A DNA stretch of 64,000 bases from Sphingobium chungbukense (GCF_001005725.1 NZ_LBIC01000007.1:479146-543145); one strand, 5' to 3'; numbered from the stretch's first letter, positions 7,454 to 16,675 are shown. Made by a program: numbers and translations. Notes: generated by a model not told the origin, from the sequence alone.

Positions 7454-10140
7454 CACTTGTCCTCCTCGAAAGGGGCAGCGAGCGCCGCCCATGCGTCGCT
7501 GACGCTTTGCCGGGCCTCCGCATAGCTTTCAAGCAGGGCATTCCAGCTTTCGACGCCGCAGGCGCGCGCGACCAGCGGGCGGGTGGCTTCGGGCGGCTCG
7601 GTCGATTTGGGCGAAACGAGGCGGGACACCACAAGAAAACGCGTGATGAGGTCATGCGCCGCGATCAGTTCGCCCGGCAGATGACCGGCCGCGACCAACT
7701 GTTCCAGCGCGGCGCGCAGGTCGGGATCGAAGGCCATATTGTGGCGGAACTGGGTGACGTGGATCAGGAATTCCAGGTCGACGAGGCCGCCCGGCACCAG
7801 CTTCACGTCGAGGTCGCCGGCAGGCGGCTTATGTTTGGCGATGTCGCCGCGCATCTTCACCGCATGGCGCGCCAGCTCGTCGAAATCGCGCGGTCGTTCC
7901 AGCGTTTCGGTGAGGATCCCGCCCAGCGCGGCCCGCGCCGCATCGGAGCCGAAGACAGGCCGGGCACGGGTGAGCGCCAGATGCTCCCAGGTCCAGGCTT
8001 CCTCCCGCTGGTAGCGGGCAAAGCTGTCGAGACTGACAGCGAGCAGGCCCTGCGCGCCCGAGGGCCGGAGGCGGGTGTCGACCTCGTAGAGCGGCCCTGC
8101 GGCGGTCGAGACGGAGAGCGCATTGGTGATCCGCTGGCCGAGGCGGTTGAAATATTGCGTCGCGCCCAGGGGCTTGGCCCCATCGGATTCGGTTTCGAAA
8201 CTGCCGGTGAAGAGATAGACGAGGTCCAGGTCGGACGCATGGGTCAGCACCCCGCCGCCCAGCCTGCCCAGCGCCAGTATCACCATCTCGCCGCCCGGCA
8301 CCTTGCCATGGGCGCGTTCGAACTCCGCGACGGTGGCCGCGCTCAGCGCCTCGATCGCGGCTTCGGCGACGCGCGAATAGCCCCGCCCCGCCTCCAGCGG
8401 ATCGCCGCCGCGGATGATCTGTGCGCCTAGGGCGAAGCGGCGGTCGTTCACCCTCTGCCGCACCCGGTCGAGCAGGGCCTGATAATCCTCGCCCTCCTCC
8501 AGCCGGGCGAACTGCTGGGCCAGCACGGCCACGCAGGGCGGCGGGTCGAAGGCGGAGGTGTCGATCAGGCCGTCGAGCAGTTCCGCCCGCCGTCCCAGCG
8601 CATCGGCCAAAGTCGGCGCATGGCTCAGCAATTCCGCCAGCAGTTCGACAAGGCCCGGCCGCGCCGCCAGCAGCTTGAAGAAGTTGATCGCGCTCGGCAG
8701 CCGTCCGATCAGGTCGTCCAGCCGGTTGAGCGCCCGCGCCGGATCAGGCGCCGCCGCCAGCGTGCGCATCAGCCCCGGCAGCAATTCCTCCAGCGCCTCC
8801 CGTGACGGCCCGCTGCGCAGCGCCCGGATCGTGCCGGAGCGCCAGCGCGTGATCCTGGCAAGGGGCGTGTCCGGATCGGCAAAGCCGATGCCGGCAAGCT
8901 GCGCCTTCAACCGATCCTCGTCATGGGACAGCGATTCATCGGCCGCGGCCGGGGTCAGCCGATCATAATTGCTTCCCACCCACTGGACATGCGGGCGAAG
9001 CAGGTCGAGCAGCGCCGCGCCGTCCGCCAGCCCATGGAGCCGCGCGACATTGTCCATCGCCTCCACCGATTTGGGCAGTTCATGGGTCTGCCGGTCCTCG
9101 ACCATTTGCAGGCGATGCTCGATCGTGCGGAAGAGGACATAGGCCTCGTCCAGCTTCGCGGTCACTTCAGGTTCGAACACGCCCGCCGCCGCGAGCGCGC
9201 GCAGAGCCTCCCGCGTATTGCCCGACCGCAGCGAGGGATCGCGCCCGCCATGGATGAGCTGATGCACCTGCGCGAAGAATTCGACCTCCCTTATGCCGCC
9301 GCGCCCGCGTTTCAGGTCGTATCCCGGTCCGAAGGCCTGCCCCTGCGAATAATGGTCGCGGATGCGGCGCGAAATGTCGGTGATCGCGTCGATCGCGCCG
9401 AAATCCAGGCTCCGCCGCCAGACGAAGGGGCGGATCGCCTGCATGAAATAATCGCCCAACGCGATATCGCCCGCCGCCGGACGCGCACGGATGAACGCCG
9501 CCTGCTCCCAGCCGAGGGCGGTCGATTCATAATAGCCGATCGCCGCCTCCACCGGCAGGGCGATGGGGGTCGCCTCCGGGGATGGCCGCAGGCGCAAGTC
9601 GACGCGGAACACATAGCCGTCGCCGTCGCGGGCATTCAGCAATTCGCTGACCCGCCGCCCGATCCTGACGGCTGCGTCGGCCGGGTCTTCCCGCTCGCCA
9701 TGGGGCAGGGTCCTGGGATCGTAGAGCAGGATCGGATCGATATCGGAGGAATAATTCAGCTCGCGGCTACCATGTTTGCCGAGCGCCAGCACGACGAAAC
9801 CGCGGTTTTCCGCATCGGGATAACGCTCCGCCATGGCTGCGGCCAACGCCGCCTCCAGCGCCTGGTCGGCAAAGTCGGACAAGGTGCGCGTCACGCGGTC
9901 GACGTCCCAGGCCCCCGCCAGATCGGCCGCCGCCGTCACCAGCGCCACCGCGCCGCGCCTGCGCCTCAAGGAACGGGCGACGCCGTCGTCGGGCGCGGCA
10001 ACCTGTTGCGCGGCGGCCCATGCTCCCTCGAAATCCCCATTTTCCAGCAGTCCGGCCACATCCGGAAAGCGATCCATCTGCCGCGCCAGAAAAGGCGAAT
10101 GCGCCCGCATCCTTGCCGCAGCCGCCAAACCGTCCGTCAC
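7453..10140 (-). CDS. glnE: Bifunctional glutamine synthetase adenylyltransferase/adenylyl-removing enzyme
   Basis: An 895-residue protein with two nucleotidyltransferase domains. The N-terminal half has GSRELNYSSDIDPILLYD, the adenylyl-removing active site, and the C-terminal half has GRLGGG followed by HASDLDLVYLF, the adenylyltransferase site. It switches glutamine synthetase activity by reversible AMP attachment in response to nitrogen status, together with PII. It is slightly shorter than the E. coli enzyme (about 945). It leads an operon with bcp (one-base stop/start overlap) and DUF455. No nitrogen-specific promoter element could be recognised in the 85 bases upstream, which are shared with the divergent nepR. 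Confidence 0.95.
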   Translation of the reverse strand: MTDGLAAAARMRAHSPFLARQMDRFPDVAGLLENGDFEGAWAAAQQVAAPDDGVARSLRRRRGAVALVTAAADLAGAWDVDRVTRTLSDFADQALEAALAAAMAERYPDAENRGFVVLALGKHGSRELNYSSDIDPILLYDPRTLPHGEREDPADAAVRIGRRVSELLNARDGDGYVFRVDLRLRPSPEATPIALPVEAAIGYYESTALGWEQAAFIRARPAAGDIALGDYFMQAIRPFVWRRSLDFGAIDAITDISRRIRDHYSQGQAFGPGYDLKRGRGGIREVEFFAQVHQLIHGGRDPSLRSGNTREALRALAAAGVFEPEVTAKLDEAYVLFRTIEHRLQMVEDRQTHELPKSVEAMDNVARLHGLADGAALLDLLRPHVQWVGSNYDRLTPAAADESLSHDEDRLKAQLAGIGFADPDTPLARITRWRSGTIRALRSGPSREALEELLPGLMRTLAAAPDPARALNRLDDLIGRLPSAINFFKLLAARPGLVELLAELLSHAPTLADALGRRAELLDGLIDTSAFDPPPCVAVLAQQFARLEEGEDYQALLDRVRQRVNDRRFALGAQIIRGGDPLEAGRGYSRVAEAAIEALSAATVAEFERAHGKVPGGEMVILALGRLGGGVLTHASDLDLVYLFTGSFETESDGAKPLGATQYFNRLGQRITNALSVSTAAGPLYEVDTRLRPSGAQGLLAVSLDSFARYQREEAWTWEHLALTRARPVFGSDAARAALGGILTETLERPRDFDELARHAVKMRGDIAKHKPPAGDLDVKLVPGGLVDLEFLIHVTQFRHNMAFDPDLRAALEQLVAAGHLPGELIAAHDLITRFLVVSRLVSPKSTEPPEATRPLVARACGVESWNALLESYAEARQSVSDAWAALAAPFEEDK

Positions 10141-10192
10141 CCTAACTCTCCCATAATGGAGCGGATATTGCGTGCGTTTACGACGAACGCCA

Positions 10193-10217
10193 GAAACTTT
10201 TCGCGGCTTTGGCGGTT
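10193..10217 (+). promoter_or_regulatory. Weak EcfG-like promoter before nepR
   Basis: GAAAC (10193-10197), 16 bases, then GGTT (10214-10217), one mismatch from GGAAC-N16/17-(C/G)GTT. It would start transcription only a few bases before the nepR ATG. NepR autoregulation through EcfG is known in the order, but this match is imperfect. Confidence 0.25.
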
Positions 10218-10225
10218 ATTTGGAC

Positions 10226-10417
10226 ATGGAAATGCAACGTAAGCCCCTCAGCCGGTCGGCGAGCATTCAGGATGGCGCGATCCGCCGCGTCCTGAATATC
10301 GGCGTGCCGCAGCCCTATGAAGGCATCGGCAATGCGTTGCGTTCCACCTTCAACGCGGCGCGGGATTCGGTCCCTGACGACATGCTGGACCTGCTCGCGA
10401 AGCTCGACCGGCATTAG
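10226..10417 (+). CDS. nepR: NepR-type anti-sigma factor (stand-alone)
   Basis: A 63-residue protein whose C-terminal half, IGNALRSTFNAA then VPDDMLDLLAKLD, matches the two amphipathic helices of NepR. NepR sequesters the general stress sigma factor EcfG and is itself removed by phosphorylated PhyR. Two ATGs, 10226 and 10232, are possible starts; a longer GTG start at 10172 adds a basic stretch unlike NepR. No phyR, ecfG or PhyK-like kinase is seen beside it; the flanking genes are glnE and a small Pro-rich protein. It may be a second NepR copy. Identification rests on the motif only. Confidence 0.72.
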   Translation: MEMQRKPLSRSASIQDGAIRRVLNIGVPQPYEGIGNALRSTFNAARDSVPDDMLDLLAKLDRH

Positions 10418-10576
10418 ATTCGGTCCCCTTTTTTGGCACCCGGACGAGATCGGGGGTGGCGGGGAAGGCGCATCGCGTCAAAATTGGCGAAGGCGGTGGC
10501 GGGCCCCGTCCACCCGATCAGCACTTTATTTACCCGCCCGGTTTAAGATCGCGCATCTTCCGGGGGAAGCACGACC

Positions 10577-10918
10577 ATGATCTACAAGGCATTTGCCGCC
10601 ATAACCCTCATCGCAGCCCCCATCATCGTGCTGACGGTACAGAGTTTCGTGCCGGGCCAGCCGGCAGCATCAGCACCCATGGGGGCAGCGCCGGCCGCAA
10701 GCATCGCGCCCGTCGCTGCGCCGGTCCAGCCTGGCCCGCCTCCGCCGCCGGCGGTCAGCGATGCGGGCACGGCATCCTTCGGCCAGCCCATGCCGGATGC
10801 GGGAAAGCCGTTCCTCGCGCCCGGAGCCGGTCTGCCCGCCGCCGGTCTGCCCGCCGCTTCGGCAACGGAAGCGGCGCCGGGCGAAAACGCGGAGCAACAG
10901 GTCGGGGCGCCGCAATAA
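10577..10918 (+). CDS. Pro/Ala-rich membrane-anchored small protein, unknown function
   Basis: A 113-residue protein with a single hydrophobic N-terminal segment (about residues 3-22) that may be an uncleaved anchor or signal peptide. The rest is low-complexity Ala/Pro/Gly, with a short internal duplication of GLPAA. A GGGGGA ribosome-binding sequence precedes the ATG at 10577. There is no conserved domain that I recognise. The leader, the ribosome-binding site and codon use like its neighbours support a real gene. It ends seven bases before the convergent zinc peptidase. Confidence 0.55.
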   Translation: MIYKAFAAITLIAAPIIVLTVQSFVPGQPAASAPMGAAPAASIAPVAAPVQPGPPPPPAVSDAGTASFGQPMPDAGKPFLAPGAGLPAAGLPAASATEAAPGENAEQQVGAPQ

Positions 10919-10925
10919 GGGCGCC

Positions 10926-11798
10926 TCAGGCCCCCTTGAACGTATCGCACTGGGCAGGGTCGCCACTGTCCAGCCCCCTGCGCAGCCAGGTCATCCGCTG
11001 TTCGCTGGTGCCATGGGTGAAACTTTCCGGCACGGGGCGCCGACCGGCCGCCTTTTGCAGCGTGTCGTCGCCGATCGCCTGTGCCGCCTTCATCCCCTCC
11101 TCCAGGTCGCCCGGCTCCATCAGGCCCGTGCGCTTGGCCCACACGCCGGCATAGCAGTCCGCCTGCAATTCCACCCGCACCTGCAACGCATTGCCCTCGT
11201 CCTCGCTGACCGCGCGCTGCCGCTTGTTCACCTGACCCAAGGTGCCTTCCAGATCCTGCACATGATGGCCGACCTCATGCGCGATCACATAGGCCTGGGC
11301 GAAATCGCCCGGCGCGCCGAAACGCTGCTGGAGTTCGGTGAAGAAATCCGTGTCGAGATACACTTTCTGGTCGTTGGGGCAGTAGAAGGGCCCCATGGCG
11401 CTCTGCGCCGCGCCGCAGCCCGATGCGCCGTTCTGCGAATAGAAGGACAGGACAGTCGGCCGATATTGCTGCCCGGCCTGCTGGAACGTCTGGCCCCAGA
11501 CCCGCTCGGTCGATCCCAGCACCTTCAAAGACCAATGCTGGATGTCGCTGAGCTTGGACGCATCGCGACTCACCTCTCCGCCCTGGGGCATCTGGCCGCC
11601 GCCGTTCATCAGGCTGAGCGGATTGACGCCCATCACCGCCAGGACGATCAGCACGACGACGATTCCGCCGCATCCGAAACGGTTGCCGATCAGCGGTAAC
11701 AGCAGGCCCAGCCCACCGCCGAGCCCACCGCCCATGCCGCCGCCGCGGCCGTCCTGCACCTCGAAATTCGTGCTTTCCCGTTCGTCGTCCAGCCGCAT
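10926..11798 (-). CDS. Neutral zinc metallopeptidase (YpfJ-like)
   Basis: A 290-residue protein of the neutral zinc metallopeptidase family (E. coli YpfJ). Residues 18-34 are glycine-rich, a transmembrane helix covers about 40-58, and the large C-terminal domain carries the zinc motif HEVGH at 174-178, so the catalytic domain is probably periplasmic. Four cysteines in the domain (SGCG, FYCPND, ADCYAG, AQCDT) could form disulfides. The substrate is unknown. The ATG at 11798 follows a GAGAGGGACGAG ribosome-binding region. A longer frame upstream lacks family similarity. Confidence 0.88.
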   Translation of the reverse strand: MRLDDERESTNFEVQDGRGGGMGGGLGGGLGLLLPLIGNRFGCGGIVVVLIVLAVMGVNPLSLMNGGGQMPQGGEVSRDASKLSDIQHWSLKVLGSTERVWGQTFQQAGQQYRPTVLSFYSQNGASGCGAAQSAMGPFYCPNDQKVYLDTDFFTELQQRFGAPGDFAQAYVIAHEVGHHVQDLEGTLGQVNKRQRAVSEDEGNALQVRVELQADCYAGVWAKRTGLMEPGDLEEGMKAAQAIGDDTLQKAAGRRPVPESFTHGTSEQRMTWLRRGLDSGDPAQCDTFKGA

Positions 11799-11916
11799 CT
11801 CGTCCCTCTCTTTCCTCGCCCTGCCTAATCCATTCGGCCGCGGGTGGGAACGTCCCGGATGCATCGAGGGTTGCGGGACGTGATGGTCCATGAACAAGTT
11901 GTCACGAGACATTCCG

Positions 11917-11944
11917 TTGGAATGCCGAAGCAGAATTCTATATT
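11917..11944 (+). promoter_or_regulatory. Promoter of the patatin-bdhA pair
   Basis: TTGGAA (11917-11922), a 16-base spacer, then TATATT (11939-11944). The predicted start, near 11951, would be only a few bases before the ATG at 11955, giving a leaderless or nearly leaderless mRNA. That fits the lack of a ribosome-binding site. Confidence 0.5.
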
Positions 11945-11953
11945 GCACTGCGA
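11943..11953. promoter_or_regulatory. Imperfect palindrome over the start site (possible PhaR-type operator)
   Basis: TTGCA-C-TGCGA is a near-palindrome (four of five positions pair) at the end of the -10 and across the predicted transcription start. TGC-rich palindromes of this kind are bound by the polyhydroxybutyrate-responsive repressor PhaR in alphaproteobacteria. Assignment to PhaR is inference from the downstream genes. Confidence 0.35.
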
Positions 11954-11954
11954 C

Positions 11955-13133
11955 ATGGCCGATACCGAACCCCAACCGCGCCACCGCGCCAATACGCCCC
12001 TGCCCCTACCCCGCGAAGTCGCGCTGTTGTTGCAGGGCGGCGGCGCGCTCGGATCGTTCCAGGCAGGCGTCTATCAGCGACTCGACGCGCTGGGAGTCGA
12101 CATAAGCTGGGTCGCGGGCATTTCCATCGGCGCGGTCAATGCCGCGATCATCGCGGGCAACCCGCCGCACAAGCGGATCGGCCGGCTGAAGAAATTCTGG
12201 CTCACCGTCTCGGGCGGCATGCCCAATATCGTGCTGCCGGAAATCGACCATATCCGCGAGGCCGCCCACCTGATGGCGGCGGGCACCGTCGCGACATTCG
12301 GCGTGCCGGGCATGTTCCGCCCGCGTCTGTGGCCCGCGCCGTTGATGCCCGAAGGCACGACGGGGGCGATCAGCTTCTACGACAGCGCGCCGCTGAAGGA
12401 CACGCTGGACGCCTGCGTCGACTGGGACCTGCTGAATGACGGGCCGGTACGGCTGTCGGTGGGCGCGGTGGACGTGGAAAGCGGCAATTTCGCCTATTGG
12501 GACACGCGCGGGCGCGGCGGCAACACCCGGATCGACGCGCGGCACATCATGGCGTCGGGCGCCCTGCCCCCCGGCCTGCCGCCGATCGAGATCGACGGGC
12601 GCTGGTATTGGGACGGCGGCATCGTGTCCAATACGCCGCTGGCCCATGTGCTGGACCACCAGACGGAGGACATGCTGGTGTTCCAGGTCGACCTGTTCCC
12701 CGCCGAGGGACCGATGCCGCGGCAGATGACCGACGTCTATTCCCGCACCAAGGATATTCAATATTCCAGCCGTACCCGGCAAGTGACGGACCAGTATCTG
12801 CGGCTGCGCAAGGAGCATAAGGCGATCCGCGCGCTGCTCGACAAATTGCCGCCCGAATTGCAGGACGATGCCGATGCCCAGCGGCTGCGTCAGTTCCTGG
12901 ATACGGGATCGGTCAATATCGTCCACCTCATCTACCGCAGCCGCGCCTGGGAAAGCGGCGCGCGCGACTTCGAATTTTCCCGTTCCACCATGCTGGATCA
13001 CTGGACCCAGGGCCGCGACGCGGTGGAGGAAGTGATGCACAAGGGCGACCTCATCGCCCGCAACATCGTCAACGGGAAAAGCTCGACTTTCGACCTCGAC
13101 GCCCCCGACCATCTCAAGGAGAAGCAGGCATGA
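11955..13133 (+). CDS. Patatin-like phospholipase / PHB-associated esterase
   Basis: A 392-residue patatin-fold hydrolase. The oxyanion loop GGGALGSFQAG is at 28-38, the nucleophile Ser57 is in GISIG, and the catalytic Asp is in WYWDGGIVSN, so the Ser-Asp dyad is intact. The C-terminal part after about residue 270 matches the extension (DUF3734 type) found in patatins that sit beside 3-hydroxybutyrate dehydrogenase. It overlaps bdhA by ATGA, so the two are translated together; the likely role is release of 3-hydroxybutyrate from stored polyester or from lipid. A start at 11922 is possible but has no better ribosome-binding site. Confidence 0.85.
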   Translation: MADTEPQPRHRANTPLPLPREVALLLQGGGALGSFQAGVYQRLDALGVDISWVAGISIGAVNAAIIAGNPPHKRIGRLKKFWLTVSGGMPNIVLPEIDHIREAAHLMAAGTVATFGVPGMFRPRLWPAPLMPEGTTGAISFYDSAPLKDTLDACVDWDLLNDGPVRLSVGAVDVESGNFAYWDTRGRGGNTRIDARHIMASGALPPGLPPIEIDGRWYWDGGIVSNTPLAHVLDHQTEDMLVFQVDLFPAEGPMPRQMTDVYSRTKDIQYSSRTRQVTDQYLRLRKEHKAIRALLDKLPPELQDDADAQRLRQFLDTGSVNIVHLIYRSRAWESGARDFEFSRSTMLDHWTQGRDAVEEVMHKGDLIARNIVNGKSSTFDLDAPDHLKEKQA

Positions 13134-13936
13134 GCCAATCGGATTCCGGTAAATCTTTGGCCGGCAAGACCGCCCTCATCACCGGATCGACCTCCGGCAT
13201 CGGCCTTGCCTATGCCAAGGCGCTGGCGGGCGAAGGCGCCCATGTCGTGATCAACGGCTTTGGCGATGCGGACGCGATCGAGAAGGAACGGCTGGGGCTG
13301 GAGGCGTTGAGCGGGGCGAAGGCGCTTTACAGCGGCCATGACCTCACCAAGACCGACCAGATCGAGGCGATGATGCAGGAAGCCGCCCATGCCTTTGGCG
13401 GCGTCGACATCCTCATCAACAATGCGGGCATGCAGCATGTCGCCCCGGTCGAGGAATTCCCGGTCGACAAATGGAACCTCATCATCGCGCTCAACCTCAA
13501 CAGCGCCTTCCACACCTCCCGCCTCGCCATTCCCTATATGAAGGAGAAGAAGTGGGGGCGGATCATCCAGACCGCTTCGGCGCATTCCCTGACCGCATCG
13601 CCGTTCAAGAGCGCCTATGTGACGGCGAAACATGGGTTAGCGGGGTTCACCAAGACCTTGGCGCTGGAACTGGCGACCTTCGGCATCACGGCCAACTGCA
13701 TTTCGCCCGGCTATGTCTGGACGCCGCTGGTGGAGAACCAGATTCCCGACACGATGAAGGCGCGCGGGATGACGCGCGAGCAGGTGATGAACGACGTACT
13801 GCTCGCCGGGCAGCCGACCAAGCAGTTCGTGACCGTGGAGCAGGTGGCATCGATGGCGATGTACCTGTGCAGCGATGCCGCCGCCAACATCACCGGCGCC
13901 AATATGAGCATCGATGGCGGCTGGACCGCGCAATGA
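13130..13936 (+). CDS. bdhA: 3-hydroxybutyrate dehydrogenase
   Basis: A 268-residue classical short-chain dehydrogenase that converts 3-hydroxybutyrate to acetoacetate with NAD. The cofactor motif TGSTSGIG is at 18-25, NNAG follows in the middle, and the catalytic Tyr-Lys pair is in SAYVTAKHG, with a Ser in the preceding ASAHS. The C-terminus closes with ANMSIDGGWTAQ, typical of bacterial BDH. It is coupled to the patatin gene by a four-base overlap and followed by a strong hairpin, so the two genes form a small PHB utilisation operon. Confidence 0.93.
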   Translation: MSQSDSGKSLAGKTALITGSTSGIGLAYAKALAGEGAHVVINGFGDADAIEKERLGLEALSGAKALYSGHDLTKTDQIEAMMQEAAHAFGGVDILINNAGMQHVAPVEEFPVDKWNLIIALNLNSAFHTSRLAIPYMKEKKWGRIIQTASAHSLTASPFKSAYVTAKHGLAGFTKTLALELATFGITANCISPGYVWTPLVENQIPDTMKARGMTREQVMNDVLLAGQPTKQFVTVEQVASMAMYLCSDAAANITGANMSIDGGWTAQ

Positions 13937-13939
13937 GGT

Positions 13940-13983
13940 GAAGGCTGCGGGCGACGGCGCAATGCCCCTCGCCCGCAGCCTTC
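13940..13983 (+). terminator. Terminator hairpin after bdhA
   Basis: Fifteen-base perfect arms at 13940-13954 (beginning GAAGGCTGCGGGCG) and 13969-13983 enclose a 14-base loop. The T-run after it is weak (CTATCC), but no other candidate lies between bdhA and the next gene. Confidence 0.7.
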
Positions 13984-14074
13984 CTATCCTTCGATCTATA
14001 GCCGAGGCGGAATGTTGGTCCGCTGTTCGCCGGTTTATCCTCCTGCGCCTGACGCGCTCTTGGAGGGACCGCAT

Positions 14075-15208
14075 ATGACTGGCCGGATCATGCTTCTGAT
14101 CACCGCGGCTTGCCTGATCCAGCCGGGCATCGCTCTGGCCAAGGCGGGAGACCCCATCCCCAACAGCTATATCTGCACCTTCAAGCCCGGTCCGATCAGC
14201 AGCGGATCGGAGGCACGCATATCGGTCGCGGCCGTCGGCGGCCGGGTCACCCATGTCTACAGCCATGCGCTGAACGGGTTCGCGGCGCATCTGCCCGCCG
14301 CCGCCGTGCAGAAGATGATGGCAAAGAACCCGCTGATCCAAGGCTGCCAGCAGGATCGGGTCGCCACCATCCCGCCGACCATAATCGAAAGCGTCATCAG
14401 CCGCGGCGGTCCAGTCGGGGGAGGAGGCGGATCGACCCAGACGACACCCTGGGGAGTCAAGCGGGTCGGAGGACCAGTCAATTATGCCGGCAGCAATGTG
14501 GTATGGATCATCGACACAGGGATCGACCTCTCCCATCCCGATCTCGCCGTCGATGTGGACAGAAGTATCAGCTATGTCCCCGGTGCATCCAACGCGAATG
14601 ACGGCAATGGCCATGGCACCCATGTCGCCGGTATCATCGCCGCGAAGAATAATGGCACAGGCGTCGTGGGCGTCGCTGCCGGAGCCACGGTGGTCGCGGT
14701 TCAAGTGCTGGATTCGACCGGATCAGGGGCCGATGCCGACGTTGTAAGCGGTATCGATTATGCCACCGCCAACGGCAAGGCGGGCGACGTCATCAACCTG
14801 AGCCTCATCACATCGCCCATGCCCGCCATGGACCTGGCGGTGACCGGTGCTGCCAGCAAAGGGATATTCGTGGCCATTGCGGCCGGCAACAGTTCGGTCA
14901 ACGCGGCCGATTATTCGCCGGCGCGCGTCAACGGCACCGGAATCTACACGCTGGCTGCGACCGACAGCAAAGATATATTCGCCCGCTATTCCAACTATGG
15001 GAAGCCGCCCGTCGATTATGCCGAACCGGGCAGTTCGATCCTGTCGACCTACAAAAACGGAAGCTACGCCACGCTGTCAGGAACGTCGATGGCTGCGCCG
15101 CACATGGCGGGAATCCTTCTGCTGAATGGCGCCAACGGCCCCTCGGCCAGCGGCGTGGCCCAGCGCGATCCCGATCCCGCCGCCAGCTATTCCATCGGCG
15201 CGCGATAA
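14075..15208 (+). CDS. Secreted subtilisin-family (S8) serine protease
   Basis: A 377-residue exported protease. Residues 1-23 form a signal peptide; 29-98 look like an I9 propeptide (SYICTFKP ... LNGFAAHLP); a Gly-rich linker lies at about 111-119. The catalytic triad is complete: Asp147 (IIDTGID), His180 (GHGTHVAG), Ser338 (GTSMAAPH), with the oxyanion Asn272 (AAGNSS). The domain ends soon after the catalytic serine with a short, possibly disordered tail. The ATG at 14075 follows a TGGAGGGA ribosome-binding site and begins the signal peptide; the frame extends 21 codons further upstream without support. Confidence 0.9.
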   Translation: MTGRIMLLITAACLIQPGIALAKAGDPIPNSYICTFKPGPISSGSEARISVAAVGGRVTHVYSHALNGFAAHLPAAAVQKMMAKNPLIQGCQQDRVATIPPTIIESVISRGGPVGGGGGSTQTTPWGVKRVGGPVNYAGSNVVWIIDTGIDLSHPDLAVDVDRSISYVPGASNANDGNGHGTHVAGIIAAKNNGTGVVGVAAGATVVAVQVLDSTGSGADADVVSGIDYATANGKAGDVINLSLITSPMPAMDLAVTGAASKGIFVAIAAGNSSVNAADYSPARVNGTGIYTLAATDSKDIFARYSNYGKPPVDYAEPGSSILSTYKNGSYATLSGTSMAAPHMAGILLLNGANGPSASGVAQRDPDPAASYSIGAR

Positions 15209-15298
15209 GGGACGAGGTCGCCTTGCACAGCGAGAAGCCCTCTTAAAACCCAGAGAAAATCTCCCTATGGTCGGCGCCAGTTCAGGGAGAATATAGCG

Positions 15299-16654
15299 AT
15301 GCGTCATGTGTTGACGGCCATATTGGCCGCCGCCAGCCTTACCTCCATTGCCCCCGCACAGCCAGCGCCGCCCGCGCCACCTGCCGCCGCCCCGCCGCCC
15401 AATGAAATCGCGGCGACCATCGCGAAGGACATGGACGGGCTGATGGCGCTTTATCGCGACCTTCACGCCAATCCCGAACTGTCGGAACAGGAAAGCGCCA
15501 CCGCCGCCAAGCTCGCCCGGCGCCTGAAGGCCATGAAGTTCGAGGTCACCGACAGGGTCGGCGGCACCGGCGTCGTCGCGGTGATGAAGAACGGGTCCGG
15601 TCCGGTGCTGCTGATCCGCGCCGATATGGATGGCCTGCCCGTCACCGAGCAGACGGGCCTCGAATTCGCCTCCAAGGTCAGGGCCAGGACTGCCGAGGGC
15701 ACCGAGACCGGTGTGATGCATGCCTGCGGCCACGACACGCACATGACGGCCTTCATCGAAACGGCGCGGCTGCTGTCGTCGATGAAGGACAAGTGGAAGG
15801 GCACGCTGGTCATGATCCTCCAGCCCGCCGAGGAAGTGGGGCGCGGCGCCCGGCTGATGCTGGAGGATGGGCTCTACACCCGCTTCCCGCGACCGACCCA
15901 CGCCATCGCCTTCCATGACGCCGCCAATCTGGAAGCCGGGAAGATCGGCTATACGCCCGGCTTCGCGCTCGCCAATGTGGACAGTGTCGACCTGCTGGTG
16001 CGCGGCGCGGGTGGCCATGGTGCCTATCCGCAGGGGACGCGCGATCCGATCGTGCTGGGCGCGAGGATCGTGACGTCGCTGCAAACGCTGGTCAGCCGGG
16101 AACAGGACCCGTTCGATCCCGCCGTGGTCACCGTCGGCAGCTTCATGGGCGGCACCAAGCATAATATCATTCCCGACGACGCGAAATTGCTGCTGACCGT
16201 GCGCAGCTATTCGGACGCAACGCGCGAAAAGCTGATCCGGGGCATAGAGCGTATCGCCAGGGGCGAAGCCATTGCGGCCGGCATTCCCGACAACAGGATG
16301 CCGGTGGTGTCCGTGAAGGACGAATTCACGCCTTCCACCTACAACCCGCCGGCCTTTGCCCTCCAGATGGCGGACGTGCTGAAGGCCCATTTCCCTGCGG
16401 ATAGGGTCAGCGAAACCCGGCCGTCCATGGCTGGCGAGGATTTCGGCCGCTATTACCGCGCCGACAAGAGCATAGAGAGCTTCATATTCTGGGTCGGCGG
16501 CGTGCCGGCGGACCAGATGGCCAAGGCGGCGGCGGGCGAAATCAGCCTGCCGACCCTGCACAGCCCGTTCTGGGCACCCCAGGCCGACAAGGTCATCGCC
16601 ACGGCCAGTGAGGCCATGACGGTATTGGCGATGAGCATATTGAAGCGGGATTGA
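15299..16654 (+). CDS. Exported M20 family amidohydrolase/peptidase
   Basis: A 451-residue M20D-type metal-dependent amidohydrolase. The first 20 residues are a signal peptide followed by a Pro/Ala-rich linker (about 21-34), so the enzyme is periplasmic or secreted. Metal-site motifs include RADMDGLPV, MHACGHDTHM and LQPAEEVGRGA, with SMAGEDFGRY near the C-terminus, in the usual order for amidohydrolases that cleave N-acyl amino acids or dipeptides (hippurate hydrolase and AbgB relatives). The substrate is not determined. It is probably monocistronic and converges on the nucleotidyltransferase at 16676. Confidence 0.9.
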   Translation: MRHVLTAILAAASLTSIAPAQPAPPAPPAAAPPPNEIAATIAKDMDGLMALYRDLHANPELSEQESATAAKLARRLKAMKFEVTDRVGGTGVVAVMKNGSGPVLLIRADMDGLPVTEQTGLEFASKVRARTAEGTETGVMHACGHDTHMTAFIETARLLSSMKDKWKGTLVMILQPAEEVGRGARLMLEDGLYTRFPRPTHAIAFHDAANLEAGKIGYTPGFALANVDSVDLLVRGAGGHGAYPQGTRDPIVLGARIVTSLQTLVSREQDPFDPAVVTVGSFMGGTKHNIIPDDAKLLLTVRSYSDATREKLIRGIERIARGEAIAAGIPDNRMPVVSVKDEFTPSTYNPPAFALQMADVLKAHFPADRVSETRPSMAGEDFGRYYRADKSIESFIFWVGGVPADQMAKAAAGEISLPTLHSPFWAPQADKVIATASEAMTVLAMSILKRD

Positions 16655-16675
16655 GAGGGCGCGGCGCTGCACTTT

